From Daphnia carinata (Eukaryota; Arthropoda; Branchiopoda; Diplostraca; Daphniidae), in contig NC_081331.1 of assembly GCF_022539665.2 (NCBI RefSeq), positions 4,622,501 to 4,686,500 of the forward strand: 64,000 nucleotides of DNA. Direction: 5' to 3'. The notes under the pieces were generated by a model that was not told the DNA's origin, ran no database searches, and worked only from the letters and a program-made list of their open reading frames with translations. Shown here in pieces: positions 25,401 to 37,854 of this stretch; the first letter of the stretch is position 1; each line of letters starts with the position of its first letter. A program made the position numbers and the translations under genes.

Positions 25401-28400
25401 GCCAACGACTTGGTCAAAAGAATAGTTGGGTCTTTACCGAGTTGCTTACCGCAGCACGCCTCAAATAGTATGCACTCTGGGACTTGCGTACTATTCTTTT
25501 ATTTTTATTTTATTTATTTATTTTGAAAAAAAGGGGGGGGGGAATGAGGTTGACTCTCTTTCCCTCCCTCCATCGTTCGACGTCGTCGTCGTCATCCTTA
25601 TTTTGCTTTCCCCTTTTTTTTCTCTCTTTTTTTCTCCCGCACGCGCTCCCGGAAAGCGCGCGGGTTTGCCCGCGCAGCAGACTCGGTTCCAGTCAGACTA
25701 TACAAGTCGATCTACAGACGGGATAGAAATCTAGAAGAAGACTTGAAGAGCCAGCGTCTGGTCAGCATCATCAAGCGCTGTATTGCTCAGTGTCTGTCGC
25801 GGTTCATTCTCTCTGCCCGTCCATCTGTTAGCGGCCAGGCACTGCCTATTTGGCATTTCCGTTTCTCTGCTTGATTTTATTTTTTTTTCTTGTCTGGCTG
25901 TCTCTCTTTCCCTTGAGAGAGAGAGAGCAAGGGTGGAGTACACGCAGTGAAGCTTAAGACAAGGCCGCATTGGGATTGTGTTGTCATTTGCCCATCGTCT
26001 TTGGCCGTCGTCGGCTTCTTATCAACAAGTGGCTCTCTCAAGTTGCTTTCAACGGCCACCTTTAGCCATCCCTCATCTCAAGACTACTCTCAGCTTTTTG
26101 TTATCTTTTCTTCCAAACGAGTTATCTGTCGTTTTAAACCTCTGGCTCATCGTTTTCGCAGTTGTACTACGAGACAATCCCCTCGACTTTATTGGCGAAT
26201 TTTGTAGCCATTAAGGTAGGCAAATGTATATTTATAGGATGACGATGATGAGCACGGCTCCAATGTCTGTTTATTTTGGCTTTCTTCGCGTGCACTGCAA
26301 TATTTCAGAAGAAATGTTTTCACTCTTCATCACCGGCCAAACGGGGGCTCTTTGGTTATTTGTTTATTTGGCTTTTCACATCCTCCCGTCCTGGCCATAT
26401 CTTTCTCATTCATTTTTTGTTTGTTTTTCAAACGATAATTTTTCGTGAAGAGTAGTTTGCCAAGTCTGCGTCAAGTTCCGGTAAGCTAGTATGTAACGTC
26501 GATCACATGTGCTGCTAAAATAACCCACCCTGTCGTTGCGTAGCCGCAATTCGGACTTCAAGCCCGGCAACATTTCGCTGATTGCACCAAAACAAACCAT
26601 TTGTCATTACATTACTCATCGGAGTTTTCTTTTGCCTTAGAATATATGCTGCCTTAAGCCGAGGAAGTCATATAAGAGAAAGATTAACGATGTGAAGAGG
26701 CATATTATTTCCAGCGCACACCAATACCGAGATGATGCGATGTTTGCAAAGCGATTTACTTTGAACTGCAATCTTCGCCTCCAGATGAGTCTATTCATTT
26801 GAATCGTGAACGTTGCTGACGTTTCTATCATTCTCGCGTCTCTCGAGAGCTGTGACTTTCTTCGTTGTTAAGTTATTTCAACACCCGCTGATTGCTTCTC
26901 GTATTTCCTTGACGACTTTACAGCGTATTCCGTTCGATGCCACATGCGCAGTCCCCTGAACACTTTTCGGTATTTGATTGACGGGGAACGCTTATGAAGC
27001 GGTGCTATGTGTTCTGTGCTATGGATTTTGTCTTAATTTTTGTGTAAAGTTTGGCGCACACAAATAGCAATTTTCATTACATGAAATAGTTTGCAACAAC
27101 TTTTGCGAAACAAGAGTTACTGAAATATTGAATGCGTACTGAAATGAAGGGAAATGAAACTTTTCACTCTTTGCTCTTGGTAGGAAAAAATTCCCATTCA
27201 GCGAGTCAAATTAGCTCATTAAACAATACATAACTGTGTTTGTAGATTTCCCTTTTTTACGGGACTGTGAGCCTTCGGGCAAAAGCTACACGCAGGAAGA
27301 AATTCTTCCTTCATCGAGTCTTTTTTCCAACATAAACATGAAAATAATGAGAGGAGGAGCAAGGAAATCTGTAAATGCAATTTTCTTTGCCGAAAAAAAA
27401 GAGAACTAAGGACCGTAGTCGTCTGTTGCCAACACAATGGAAAGAACCTAACGCGAAACGCTGTGAGACGGACTTAAAAGCGGATCGCTAAATACAAAAG
27501 AGGATTGTTGCGAAACACGCATGGCTGCTTTTATTGTCTGGAACACTGTGTGTGATCGGAATGGTGGAGGAGCTTGTGGTGAAGGGGGGGGGGCGAATGG
27601 AATAATGAAGACGTACATAAATTTTCTTTTAAAAGCGTCACTCGGGAGACGTTCGTATTTGTTCTACTTCTATACTCAATATTTTTTTCAAGAACTCTAC
27701 AAGCGGCCTTGGCCAGATCTTAGGTCTCTTGGAATATTGGCTCTCCATTTCGCACGAAGAGCAATTTCCACTACTCCAGTAGATATAGCGTGAGAGAATG
27801 AAAAGAAATGTAAGTCCTGTACACTTAGCTGTTCCGTATAGAGTGGCCACGTTTCTTTACAGTTCCCAAGTCCGGATGGTGTGGACTCGAAGGCACGTCG
27901 CCGACGCACTCGTGTTTGCCTAATAGATTCGCCTCTTCAAACTAACAGGAATAAGAACTTTGGACAGACCAGGTTTTCTTTGCAATATTTCCTTTTTCAC
28001 CCTGGCAGGCAGCACAGTCGGTTGTTTGCACCCGAGAGTTTCTGTTGACAGCGGGACGCAACCGGAGAACCGATCGAATTTTCGACAAAAAAAGAAAACC
28101 AAACGGGATGTGTAATTCTTGACGTTGGGGAAATCGAAGAAACTGACAATATCAAATCCCCTCACACCAATGAGTATATCCCTTTCTTCCCATTGGGACA
28201 AGCATATGGCGAGTCGTTGATCCATCAGCGTGAAAAAAGAAGAAGCCTCTCGATCCTGTCGATGAACGTGTACCTACAGATTTATAAAGAACTGGTTTGG
28301 TTAGGATTTCTAAGGTCTATTGTGCACCGTCATCCTTTCGCAATTGAAGGAATCATGAGACTTACAGCGTCGTTGCACGGACGCTCAGATTTTCCATCCG

Positions 28401-29418
28401 TGCTACGTGTCGCGAACAGAGCGGTAAACAGACAACTCTTACATTCAATCTAACGTCGATCATTCGTTTTTTTTTTCCTATCGAGGAAGGGAGGAAGAAG
28501 ACTGGCATTACAAGCAAGAATGCGATGCAATACCGTAGCTATTCCATCATAAGACTTGACTTCGTTTTTGCTTCATTACCTTATTGTTCTCTAAAGAAGA
28601 GACTCTTCGTGGGAGTTGCCGGTAGAAGTTTAGAAGTTATTGCTTCCAGGTTATCCGGCTTAGCATTCGTTTAGGTGGAAGATAATTCAAACCAAGGCGA
28701 GTTACTGAAAGCTTCATTACGCGCACCCTCTATTGATAAAAGTTCATGGATTTAGCGCTGCGTGGGAATTGATTTGCGCTGCATTTTTATTCCAAATGAT
28801 GTCAGCTGGGAATAATTAGATGCTGACAGGAACTCGATTTGTCACTCTGGCCGCTGGAACGTATTTCGCGGTTTTTATTATAAATTCATCAAGCGAGCTG
28901 GAAGGGGAAATGTTACACCATTTTCTCTCATGGTCGTCGGCTGGTGATACTTAGCGTTCAGAACGACGTAAAAAAACCAACGAAGCCAAAATCGATTCCT
29001 ACCCATTTGCTTCGTTATACGACCCAAGAACCACAGATAACGATGAGACCATAACCGATTTCAGCACAAACCAATCAAAATACATAGCTTATTCATAGAA
29101 TTCAGCGGAGAGAAAAAAAAAATGAGTTCTGTCACGGTCGTGAAAAAAAAATCTGATATTCTGTCCTTCGTTTCTTCCGTTTCCCTGAACTGAATTTTCA
29201 AACTACCAGTCAATAAAATAAAAGTCCATTTATTATTATGATTACATTAAGCCACAACGCTACGAATTACATGTTTAACCAACTATATATTTTGGTGTTC
29301 CAATAAAGTTGTTATAGATACTCTCGATATTATAGGCTCTCTTACGACAAGCTAACAAATGCAATTACATGTATTCATTCGCTTTTTTCTATTTTTATTG
29401 GCTCTATTATCAATCCAG
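25401..29418. other. Region upstream of the GPCR gene; no coding exon resolved
   Basis: This stretch should hold the signal-peptide exon of the receptor if it lies in the window, but I could not identify one with the required phase (ending one base into a codon). It includes a GA microsatellite at about 25915-25927 and CT-rich tracts around 25560-25660. Confidence 0.4.
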
Positions 29419-32400
29419 AATTACACAGGCGAACGGAGACCGGAAGGGCAGCTATGCATGAATTGCGAACTCTTCTCGACCGTTTGGAAATCGGCTGCTT
29501 GGAGACGTCGTTAACAGATCCTCAACCCAAAGGTAAAGGAACTTGATAAATCAGCGAATGCCATTGTTGATCATTCAAATAACGTGTACCGCACTGTTAA
29601 CTAACAAATTTAAACTTAAAAAAAATCAATCCTGTACATATCACTCAGACATCTAAGCGGAAGACGATGTCCGTTTGATTGAGTAGTCTGTGCAAGAAAA
29701 GGAAAGTCTAGTGTTTCATCTGTATTGTCTAAATCGTGGCAGGTAGCTACTGATTTGCGCTACTGATTGACGAAGGGGAACTGTGTCAGATAACAGATGG
29801 CAATAAAAGAATATTCGTCCAGACATGACATCTAATCAACTGATTAGATGTCTGTAGCAACCACAGCTGCATAGGCATGGAAAGAGTTTCGATCGATCGA
29901 TTGCGGTTGACGTCACTATGACAGTCACATGTAATATCAATTGATTCTTGTGCCAGGAATTTGTATTTCATTGCGGAACCGTGGATGTTATTGCACATGA
30001 CCCACTGATAAAATTGAACAATAAGAATCAGCTGGTTCTTTCTTTTTTTTAATTCTTCTCATTTTTGCTTATTGACATTTCCATTTGCAGGAGAGGAATG
30101 TCCACGCGTATGGGACGGCCTTTTATGTTGGCCACCAACGCCAGCCAACGTTACGAGCCACCTCAGCTGTCCGGAGTATGTCGACGGGTTTGACGTCCTG
30201 GTGAGTCTTATATTATTTTTATCTTGTCAGATCTGACATCCAATCTCCTTCTTAACTGACGGCTACTGGTCAATGCTGGACCTTTCCTATTGTTCTGCAC
30301 TACGGCGGGGCCTACTATTTATTGTATACGCACTGACTCCCGACGATGGAGCCCATTTCCTCTTTCCGTGTGTCGACGGGGGCGTTCGTGCTTGGTAAAG
30401 ACCTAAGCAACGGACATGCCGAGGTTTTTTTGGCTCACGCCCTATCTCATTTAGCATCCCAGCGTTTTTTTCTGTGAAAGCTTTCTTCGTTTTCTTTTCC
30501 GCTGACTTGTTGTCTAGTGTCACAATGGGCATCTCGAAAGCACTCTCGTGTCGACTTGCGTACACGTACAAAGTCTCGTCCATCATTCCTCTTAACGAAA
30601 TAAGGGACGGGGAGGAGGGGCAAGGGTAAAAAAAACCCGGTTGTTTACGGATGACGTGCGTCAGCCGAAAACTCCTCGGCTACCGTTTGAAATGGTTCTC
30701 GTAAACAAACGCGATGCGGAATGAAAAGCTAGGAAACCCACCACATTTAGCGGTTTCCAAGTTATTGTTTTTTATGGAAAAGCAGAAGAATTTAGTTTGC
30801 CTATAGAAGTTTGGAGGTTCAAAGTTTTTCGTTGTCTGTCGGTTCCTACTCTTCGTTAAGCTCAATCGCTGGAAGACACTAATGAATGAGATGGGTAAAA
30901 TCCGGAATCCGCCCGCCTAAGCGCATTGCCTATTTCGACTGTTTCTATACAGCCAATAAATCTAAACTTAGCCGCATGAATGATAATTCAGCATATAACA
31001 CTCCAACAGGCTTTCGCGACTCGACATTGCATGGAAGATGGAACGTGGTACTTCAATCTACAGGAGAACAGAACTTGGTCGAATTATTCATCGTGTGGCC
31101 TGTCTAGACATTCCCCTTTCAACACCACGCTATTCGAAGTATATTGCTATTATATTCATAGGTTTTTTACGATATCATACCTTCTGCTTGTGCCTTGAAT
31201 CAATACTTTATCGAAATCATAGTTTAATTTTGCTTCTTCTGTGTGATTTTTATCTGATTCTAAGAGTTTTTGCGGATTTTGACAAATGTGGGATGGCCTT
31301 CTCACTTTTTCATTTTTGACCAAAATTTAGATTTGATTTAAAATACATGATTCCCATTCGAAATTGAACGAGAATCACAAAAGTTAAGTTAATTTTTACA
31401 TTGGGCTTGTAGATTTTTTAAAAATCGGAAAAAACGGGAGAAAAATTAAGCCCGACAAAATAGGCATGACAGAATAAGCCCGACTTTTTCATTTTTTTAA
31501 AACATCTAGAGATAGCTATAAAAATACATGATTTTGTTTCAAAATTAAATTAAAATCATAAATATGTCGTTCTTTTATTCGTTAGGTCAACCGTTTTTGA
31601 AATACACCTAATACTTACACGAGTTGCATCGCGCTAACACTGGTGCGTAATGGCGCGCTAGCGACTGTGTTAAATATTCGGTGTATTTCAAAAACGATTG
31701 ATTTTACGCAAAAACAAACCTTAAATAAATCGTTTAGACCTGGCTGCCAATTATCAGAAGGATATCACAAGTCGGTTATGGAGTCTCTCTCGGCACCTTA
31801 CTCATCGCCCTTTTTATTTTAGCATCATTCAAGTAATCGCATTTTTGTACATCTCGTGTCCAACGACCAAATCTGTTTCTAACCTTGATGATTTGACGAA
31901 TGGCAGGAAATTATATTGTCCGCGCAATACGCTACACATGCATCTGTTCATCTCTTTCATCATGCGAGCGTTTATGGCACTGCTCAGAGATAATCTCTTT
32001 GTCGATGGACTAGATAGTTTTGCCTTGTCGACAGATGAATCCCTCGCTGATACGAATGTGGACGATCTCCTGCACCAGTACCCCGGCACGGGCGGCGTTA
32101 GTATCTTTTTCTTTTGCTTTTCTTAAACGTTTGCGATAATTTCGTAGATTGCGTTTTCATTCAATACTTGAATATGATTTATCTTCGCTCTTAGTGGCAA
32201 TGCAAGCTAGTAACGAGCTTCTGGCAGTACTTCATCATGGCAAATTATTCCTGGATCCTGATGGAAGGACTCTACTTGCACAATCTAATCTTCCTGGCAC
32301 TGTTTACCGACTCTAGTGCCATCACCATTTACATTATCCTCGGTTGGGGTATGACATTCCCAATGAAAATTATGTCCGAGCTTAGATGAGGCGCGGTCGT

Positions 32401-34008
32401 GATAATGCAAATTCGCCATTTTGGTCGGATTATCAGTCGTCTGTGTTTGGTGGACAGGTTTACCATTGATATTCGTCTCTTCGTGGGTGGTAATGCGAGT
32501 CCTGTTTGAAAATCTACTCTGCTGGACGACGAACGAGAACAAAATCATATTTTGGCTTCTCATCCGGGGACCTATAACAGCTTCTATTTTGGTAAATAGT
32601 ACACGAGGCGAATCTGCGCCGCTTTCAAGCGCCTTTAATGTAATCGAAATTGATTTCGTTTTCAATTTTCCGCTCAAAGATCAATTTGATGTTCTTCCTG
32701 CACATCACGTGGGTGCTCCTGTCCAAGTTAAGGTCATCCGTATCAGCTGAGACACGCAAGTACAGGTACAGGTAAGCTTTTATCATTAAAGAAAAAGGTA
32801 CTCTCACTTTCTTGCCTGGCTCTCACGCTCACACAAACACTGCATGCGCTACGCACTACTTTTTATTCGCACTAAAGTAAAAGAAAAGAAAAAGAAGCAA
32901 ACGAAACAAAACATGAACACATTTACGTCGTGATGTTCCAGCGTCGGCACTGAACTTCTCCATGAATGACCTGCATGGAAAGCAAATGTCCGTCGTCCAA
33001 TATCGTTAGGACGTATACACACAGTTACATTACCAAACCAAAATCAATGGTTCACGAACTGATTTGATTCCATCTTTCCAACAGAAAATGGGCAAAATCC
33101 ACCTTGGTGTTGGTCCCTCTTTTCGGGGTTCACTACACCGTCTATTGTATTATGCACGGGGCAGACGACGGACTTGGGGAAGCTGTGGAAGTGGCACTCC
33201 TCGTTTCCGATCAACTTTTCGCTTCTTTTCAAGTATTCAAAAGGGTCTAGTCACTGGTATCAGCAATCCTTAATTGAAATCGATTTACCCAGGGATTCTT
33301 GGTTGCCCTTCTTTACTGTTTAATGAACGGCGAGGTCCGCGGAGAACTGTCCCGCCGGTGGAAACGATTCCGGCAGAATCATAACTTGGACTCGCCTTGG
33401 TCGCAGTACAGTATCACCAACAATTCCAGGTAATTCCGTCTAACTTGAAATTGATTGCGTTGATGGAAAAGGACAGCAAAGCATGAAAGACAACTCTATT
33501 AGGATTCTTCATTTGAATGGATGCAGGACAAATACGACACGCGGCTGGCGGACGTCGTTTCATTCAATTCAGATCACGTCAACGGGTGGCGATCGCCGTG
33601 ACTACAGACTCCGCTCCCTTACACCGCCGTTCATCGCGTGCTACAATAGCAACCCTAACAATTCGTCCAACAGCTGCGACTCGCGATCAACGTCTATTAC
33701 TGGCCCTATCAATCAATCAGTTAGCACCAACAGTGTCATTGGTCCGACACGCATTGCCTGTTCAAAGCAAATCACCATTGCAAATCGACTGGAGAAGGTA
33801 AACAAGGGATGAGCTCCTTAATATAGCACACCAGGTCGCAGTTAGAATTTTGAACGGTGACGATATGTTTATTTTCCCGCAGATCGTTAGCGAAAGCGAA
33901 GAATCGGAGCATTTAGACACTCGACCCCATTACGATAGTGACGAGGCGACGACTTTAGCTGATATGACTACCAAGCCTCTCAGGGCAATATCTAAAACGT
34001 CATTGTAA
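29419..34008 (+). CDS. Class B1 (secretin-family) GPCR, parathyroid-hormone-receptor-like (5' exon(s) missing)
   Basis: Twelve exons in consistent phase: 29419-29532, 30091-30200, 31010-31138, 31738-31832, 31907-32096, 32195-32348, 32458-32591, 32680-32771 (or 32765), 33085-33232, 33293-33429, 33527-33797, 33883-34008. The first three encode a six-cysteine hormone-binding ectodomain (ECPRVWDGLLCWPP, ENRTWSNYSSC) with several N-glycosylation sites. Seven helices follow: TM1 VGYGVSLGTLLIALF, TM2 CPRNTLHMHLF, TM3 with EGLYLHNLIF, TM4 ILGWGLPLIFV, TM5 RGPITASIL, TM6 KSTLVLVPLFGVHYTVY, TM7 QGFLVALLYCLMNGEV. The extracellular loop between TM2 and TM3 is extended by some 30 residues, and TM2, TM5 and TM6 match the vertebrate PTH receptor pattern better than calcitonin/DH31 or CRF/DH44 receptors. 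Known role of the family: peptide-activated Gs coupling at the plasma membrane. The cytoplasmic tail is rich in Ser, Asn and Thr. The signal peptide must lie in an upstream exon. Class B1 identity is certain; the PTHR subtype is probable. Confidence 0.9.
31205..31720. repeat. Repeat family A, copy in the third receptor intron
   Basis: Nearly the whole 599-bp intron between the ectodomain exon (ends 31138) and the TM1 exon (starts 31738) aligns by eye with the repeat at 35207-41510. Shared blocks include the word GCCCGAC, the segment ATAGCTATAAAAATA, the CCGTTTTTGAAATACA block and the CGCTGGTGCG-like core. The copy starts at a different point of the unit than the others (circularly permuted) and is more diverged, so it looks older. 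Confidence 0.75.
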
Positions 34009-35206
34009 AAGAACAATACGAAGGCATTATCTAGATACCTGCAAAACGCGTGAAATTATCACGACAGCCATTCCATTTGTCATGAGAAAAATCCACACTG
34101 ATGTACCTATACTTCCATTTAAACAGTTACGTGTCTTTCTACATGCACACGAAACTGTTTTTGGTGGAAGAAAGTCAGCCCCCTTCGATGACCTTATTTT
34201 TCTTATTGACAACATGTACATATTAATACGATATGTCTTCTTTCTTTAAATATTGCATGTCGTGTGTGGTTGGATCAGTGTATTATAACAAAACACCGGT
34301 GAGTTAAATGTCAAATGTGACCCTAAAAATGTGATTTTTGCTTTTAAACGTTCATACTGTCGATGAAAGTTTGCGGCTCAATATGATTAGCATTTTTCAG
34401 CTCTTATACAACATTAGGCACTTAAAGTGGTTCGTTTAAGCGTTAACCTAACCCTTTTATGTACAGCTGTGCAAGCCTATGCTCAGATTGAGTATTCGTA
34501 TCCTCCCGCCTCATGGTCAGTATTTTTTTTAGCTTGAAGCTATAGTCGTGACATCTCACGCTACGGATGGAAGAAGAACTGTTCACATCCTGTGTGAATC
34601 AAAGTCCATCTACCGACATCAGACAAACTGGGAACCAACGATTCGGATAAAAACAGGGCAAAGATGCAATTGTACTTCTAGTTCCTTTAGTTTAGCCAAT
34701 AACATCGGGGTAATCCTTGATTGATTGTGACGGTAAGTTCCGAGTCGAGTGCAAACGTTTTCTTAGAAAAGAATCAGTCGATATTAAGGCGAATAGTTAA
34801 AAGGTCAAGAAATATGCGATGGTGGAAACTGGTTCCACAACTAGTAGAGTGCGATAACCTACCACAATTCAATGACCTTATTCCTTTTCGGAATAATTAT
34901 GACCAAATGACCCTCATTCTTCATTTTCTGAACAAAACGCGTCGCTTAATCGCCGTGCCCGATTACACATAAGTGTAATGAAGCAACTATACCCGGTTTA
35001 AATTTAAATTTCTTAACTATCTGTGCCATACGGTTTCCTTAAATGTTCGCATTGTCGTCGCCCAATGTAATTGGCAAGTTATAAATAAAAAATGTCTGTA
35101 TTCCTAAATCACGCATTGCACCATTATGGAAGTTACAAACATACAGTATAAAACTGGAGGTGTATGTGCCTTCACGGACAGTTTCCACAGATCTCACACC
35201 ATAATA
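34009..35206 (+). other. Presumed 3' UTR and downstream flank of the receptor gene
   Basis: No coding exon follows the TAA at 34006-34008. The first clear AATAAA on the plus strand is at 35084-35089, allowing a 3' UTR of about 1.1 kb. Nothing else is recognised before the repeat copy that starts near 35207. Confidence 0.45.
35084..35089 (+). terminator. Candidate poly(A) signal of the receptor gene
   Basis: AATAAA with TGTCTGTATT shortly after it. Its use is inferred from position. Confidence 0.4.
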
Positions 35207-35578
35207 ACAAAGCCCGACTTATTTTGTCGGGCTTAATTTTGATTTTGATTTTTTTTAACATCTAAATATAGCTATAAAAATATATGAATTTGATTCGAAA
35301 TTAAATGAGAATCACAAATATGTCGTTCCTTTTTTCCTTGGGCCAACCGTTTTTGAAATAGATTGAATATTTGTGCTGCATCGCGCTGGCGCTGGTGCGT
35401 ATTGGCGCGCTGACGCTGGTCGTACCACCGCTCGAGCATTGCGTTTAATATTCAGTATAATTCAAAAACGATTGATTTGACCCAAATATAAACCACGTTT
35501 TCGAAATCAGCGTTTAATTTTGCTTGTTCTGTTGTAATTTTTATCGGATTCTAACAGTTTTTATTTTTTGCCGATTTT
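35207..35578. repeat. Repeat family A, copy left of the palindromic element
   Basis: It starts with a perfect hairpin AAGCCCGAC / GTCGGGCTT (35210-35218 and 35226-35234) and is near-identical, in direct orientation, to 40631-41000. It stops abruptly at 35578, where the palindromic element begins, while the right copy continues past the same point. It also contains a diverged inverted pair around CCGTTTTTGAAATA and ATTCAAAAACG. Confidence 0.85.
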
Positions 35579-35790
35579 TATGGCAATCCGTTTTACACAA
35601 AAAAAAAAAAAAATTTCGCCAAAAAAAAAAAAAAATCACACTTTTTTCTTTTTTTCCGACACGTAGCCATCTACCGCTCAGACTCGTTATTACTGGCGTA
35701 GGCAATTTCAGTCCATTGGATGCCATTCGCAGTTAGTTTAGACAGTAGCGTGGATGGAGAATAACGCGTGGTTGGAGGAACAATTGAAAA

Positions 35791-36802
35791 ATGGATAAGA
35801 TAATACAACAAAAGGATGGTAAGTATAAACATTATTATATTGGTTTTCAATTATTAATTATTGTTTATTAGATCAAATTATGAAGCTGCAGGCCCAATTA
35901 TTGAAACAACACAAAATATTAGATAACAGCAAAGCTAAGGATGGTAAGGCCTAATACGTAATGGTTCTATTTATTTGCTTTTATTCATTTGTGTTTTGTA
36001 GCTCAAATTTTGAGTCTACAAGCTCAGCTAGGGGAAAACAACAAATTGGATCGGAACAGTTTCCAAACAGTAAAGGAGGTTTTTCCAAACTCATCCCTAA
36101 CTGAACATGAGGATGAATTGGCAGTAGGCGAACACAGTCAGGTACCTAAACTTTTCAAATAAGAATTCAAAATAAGTATAGAATTTTAAAAAACAATTAT
36201 TTATTGTTTAGTTATTCAGTCCACCACCTGACAGTGTGTTAAAGTTAAATTCTGTTAGTGCTGCACTAAAAGAATTGTTAGTAATAAGCCCATGCAGTGA
36301 AGGAACTGAACAATTGTGGGACCGTATTTGGGCCGAAAATGGGTGTGGTACAAAAACCCAGAAATGGCACAAGTTCAACATGAAACGTGGATTAGGTACT
36401 TTTCGGTTTTTTGTCTATCGAAAAAGTATTTTTAATGCTATTATTTTGCATTCACAGAATTTTAGCAGGGGATCAAGTCAAGTCTGGAAGTGTTACAGGA
36501 TGGAAGAGTCAGCCTACAGTTGAAAAAAACACTGAGAGTGAATTACCATTAAGGTATGAGGTAAAGTAAGAGGGTATGCACATTGTCTAATGAGAAGTAC
36601 CATCTTGTGTGAATGAATCCTGTATAACAGCAATCCTTTATAGTTCTGTCACAGCTAGAAGCCTCAAATAATTCTACTTCCCTTGCTAAAGAACAACTTG
36701 TCCTTTACGCTCAGTGTTGGTGAAGCTGGGTACTTAAATGGCCCTAAAGATGTTTCACTTCACTGGCATTGCAGCGATGAACATCATACATGGACTCTTT
36801 AG
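35791..36802 (+). CDS. Unrecognised spliced gene in left arm (179 aa, coiled-coil N-terminus)
   Basis: The model is 35791-35818, 35872-35943, 36002-36141, 36212-36395, 36466-36553, 36775-36802 (540 nt with the stop TAG); every intron is GT-AG and the phases agree. Exons 2 and 3 encode similar short coiled-coil segments (DQIMKLQAQLLKQHKILD and AQILSLQAQLGENNKLD), suggesting an old exon duplication. Exon 4 carries an ordered-looking block with LWDRIWAENGCGTKTQKW and HKFNMKRGL. The acceptor of exon 5 was chosen at 36465 because the one at 36457 leads to an in-frame stop, and exon 6 is the least certain. I recognise no family. Multi-exon structure inside a mobile element suggests a captured host gene or an element-specific protein. 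An exact-length copy lies on the other arm. Confidence 0.5.
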
Positions 36803-37264
36803 GTATGAAAGGAATTTTCTTGAAAATTTTTTGAATTTATGATGAAGCTTTTCTCCTCCTTTTTGCCAACCATGTCTAATCTACAAAAAAAATATTTATC
36901 CAATAGGAAAGGATTTTCAGCATACTGGGAATACAACTATCAACAATGCAACATTCTAGGGGTTTTATTTTATCATTCAAGAGCCTTATACAATGATTTT
37001 CATCTGCAATTTGTATGGCCTTTCCCAAGCTTCTGCCAGAAGTTGAATCTATGAGTCATGTAAGTCACATGAGCAACAATTGAGATGCTTAATGGTGTTG
37101 TTTTTCTTTTCTCAGCATAGGTTAATAGTAACATTGGATCTGAAAAGATTCTTGGTTGGGGCATGACACTGAATAAATTGTAATGATTGAATGGATGATA
37201 TGACATTTCTATACTTCATTCGGATTCCCGAGACGGTATTTTATATTTAAAAAATTGAAGTGCA

Positions 37265-37640
37265 TATCTGGGCTCCCTTCCTTTCCGTAGCCCCGTTTCC
37301 CCTTGACTCGTAATAAGCCCGTAGGGGGTCATGCCCCTACTGTACGGTATATATAAAAACAACATATACCGAGGTTTGGAGGGCTCTGGCCGGAAAGGGG
37401 ACGTGGATGTCCGCTTAGTCCGATGATGTGTTCACGGAGGGCTCTGTGGCTACCCACAAATCCGAACTAAAGGTTAATCGCTCCTGTAAAAATGTTCCAA
37501 ATCTTCAGCTCTTCTTCCGGCTTCTCTTAGCCAATCACCGGGTAATCTCCCCGGTGGGTCAACAAGGCAGTGTCTCCCCCTGCCTGGGTTGACGGCAACT
37601 TTTGAAAGGGCTATTGTGCCTTTTTAAAGTTGCAAAAATA
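37265..37640 (+). other. Hairpin-rich, GC-richer segment of the left arm
   Basis: This block stands out from the AT-rich arm. Stems read directly: GTAGGGG/CCCCTAC (37321-37327, 37334-37340), GGTATAT/ATATACC (37346-37352, 37364-37370), CACCGGG/CCCGGTG (37536-37542, 37550-37556), and a two-part stem GTCAAC+GGCAG / CTGCC+GTTGAC (37558-37570, 37580-37593). No open frame is convincing. It could be a structured RNA or a relic of another element. The right arm repeats it at about 38580-38955. Confidence 0.5.
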
Positions 37641-37854
37641 ATTGTAATGTGCAGAGAATTGTCAATAAATTTTTTTTTATAAAATATTTTTTGCAAAACT
37701 TGTTTCTTTCATTGTCTGTGTTCACACATTACATTAATAAACTTTAACAATCAACTTTTTTTTGTTAGCTTGCTCAATTCACATATAATGTTTATGCCAC
37801 CTTTGTTGGTAAACATTGTTTCCATTGGTTTATCGTTTATCTGTTGGCATTCAA

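Noticed and set aside
29419-34008. Receptor as a DH31/calcitonin-type or DH44/CRF-type receptor
   Set aside because: The long TM2-TM3 loop and several helix words fit the PTH receptor branch better, though only a phylogeny can settle it.
36839-37206. Mirror open frames of about 70 codons in both arms
   Set aside because: They lie after the stop of the 179-aa gene, lack splice support, and are duplicated only because the arms are duplicated.
37390-37450. Possible hammerhead ribozyme (GATGATG near 37420)
   Set aside because: The conserved CUGANGA...GAAA core is not present in the right order.
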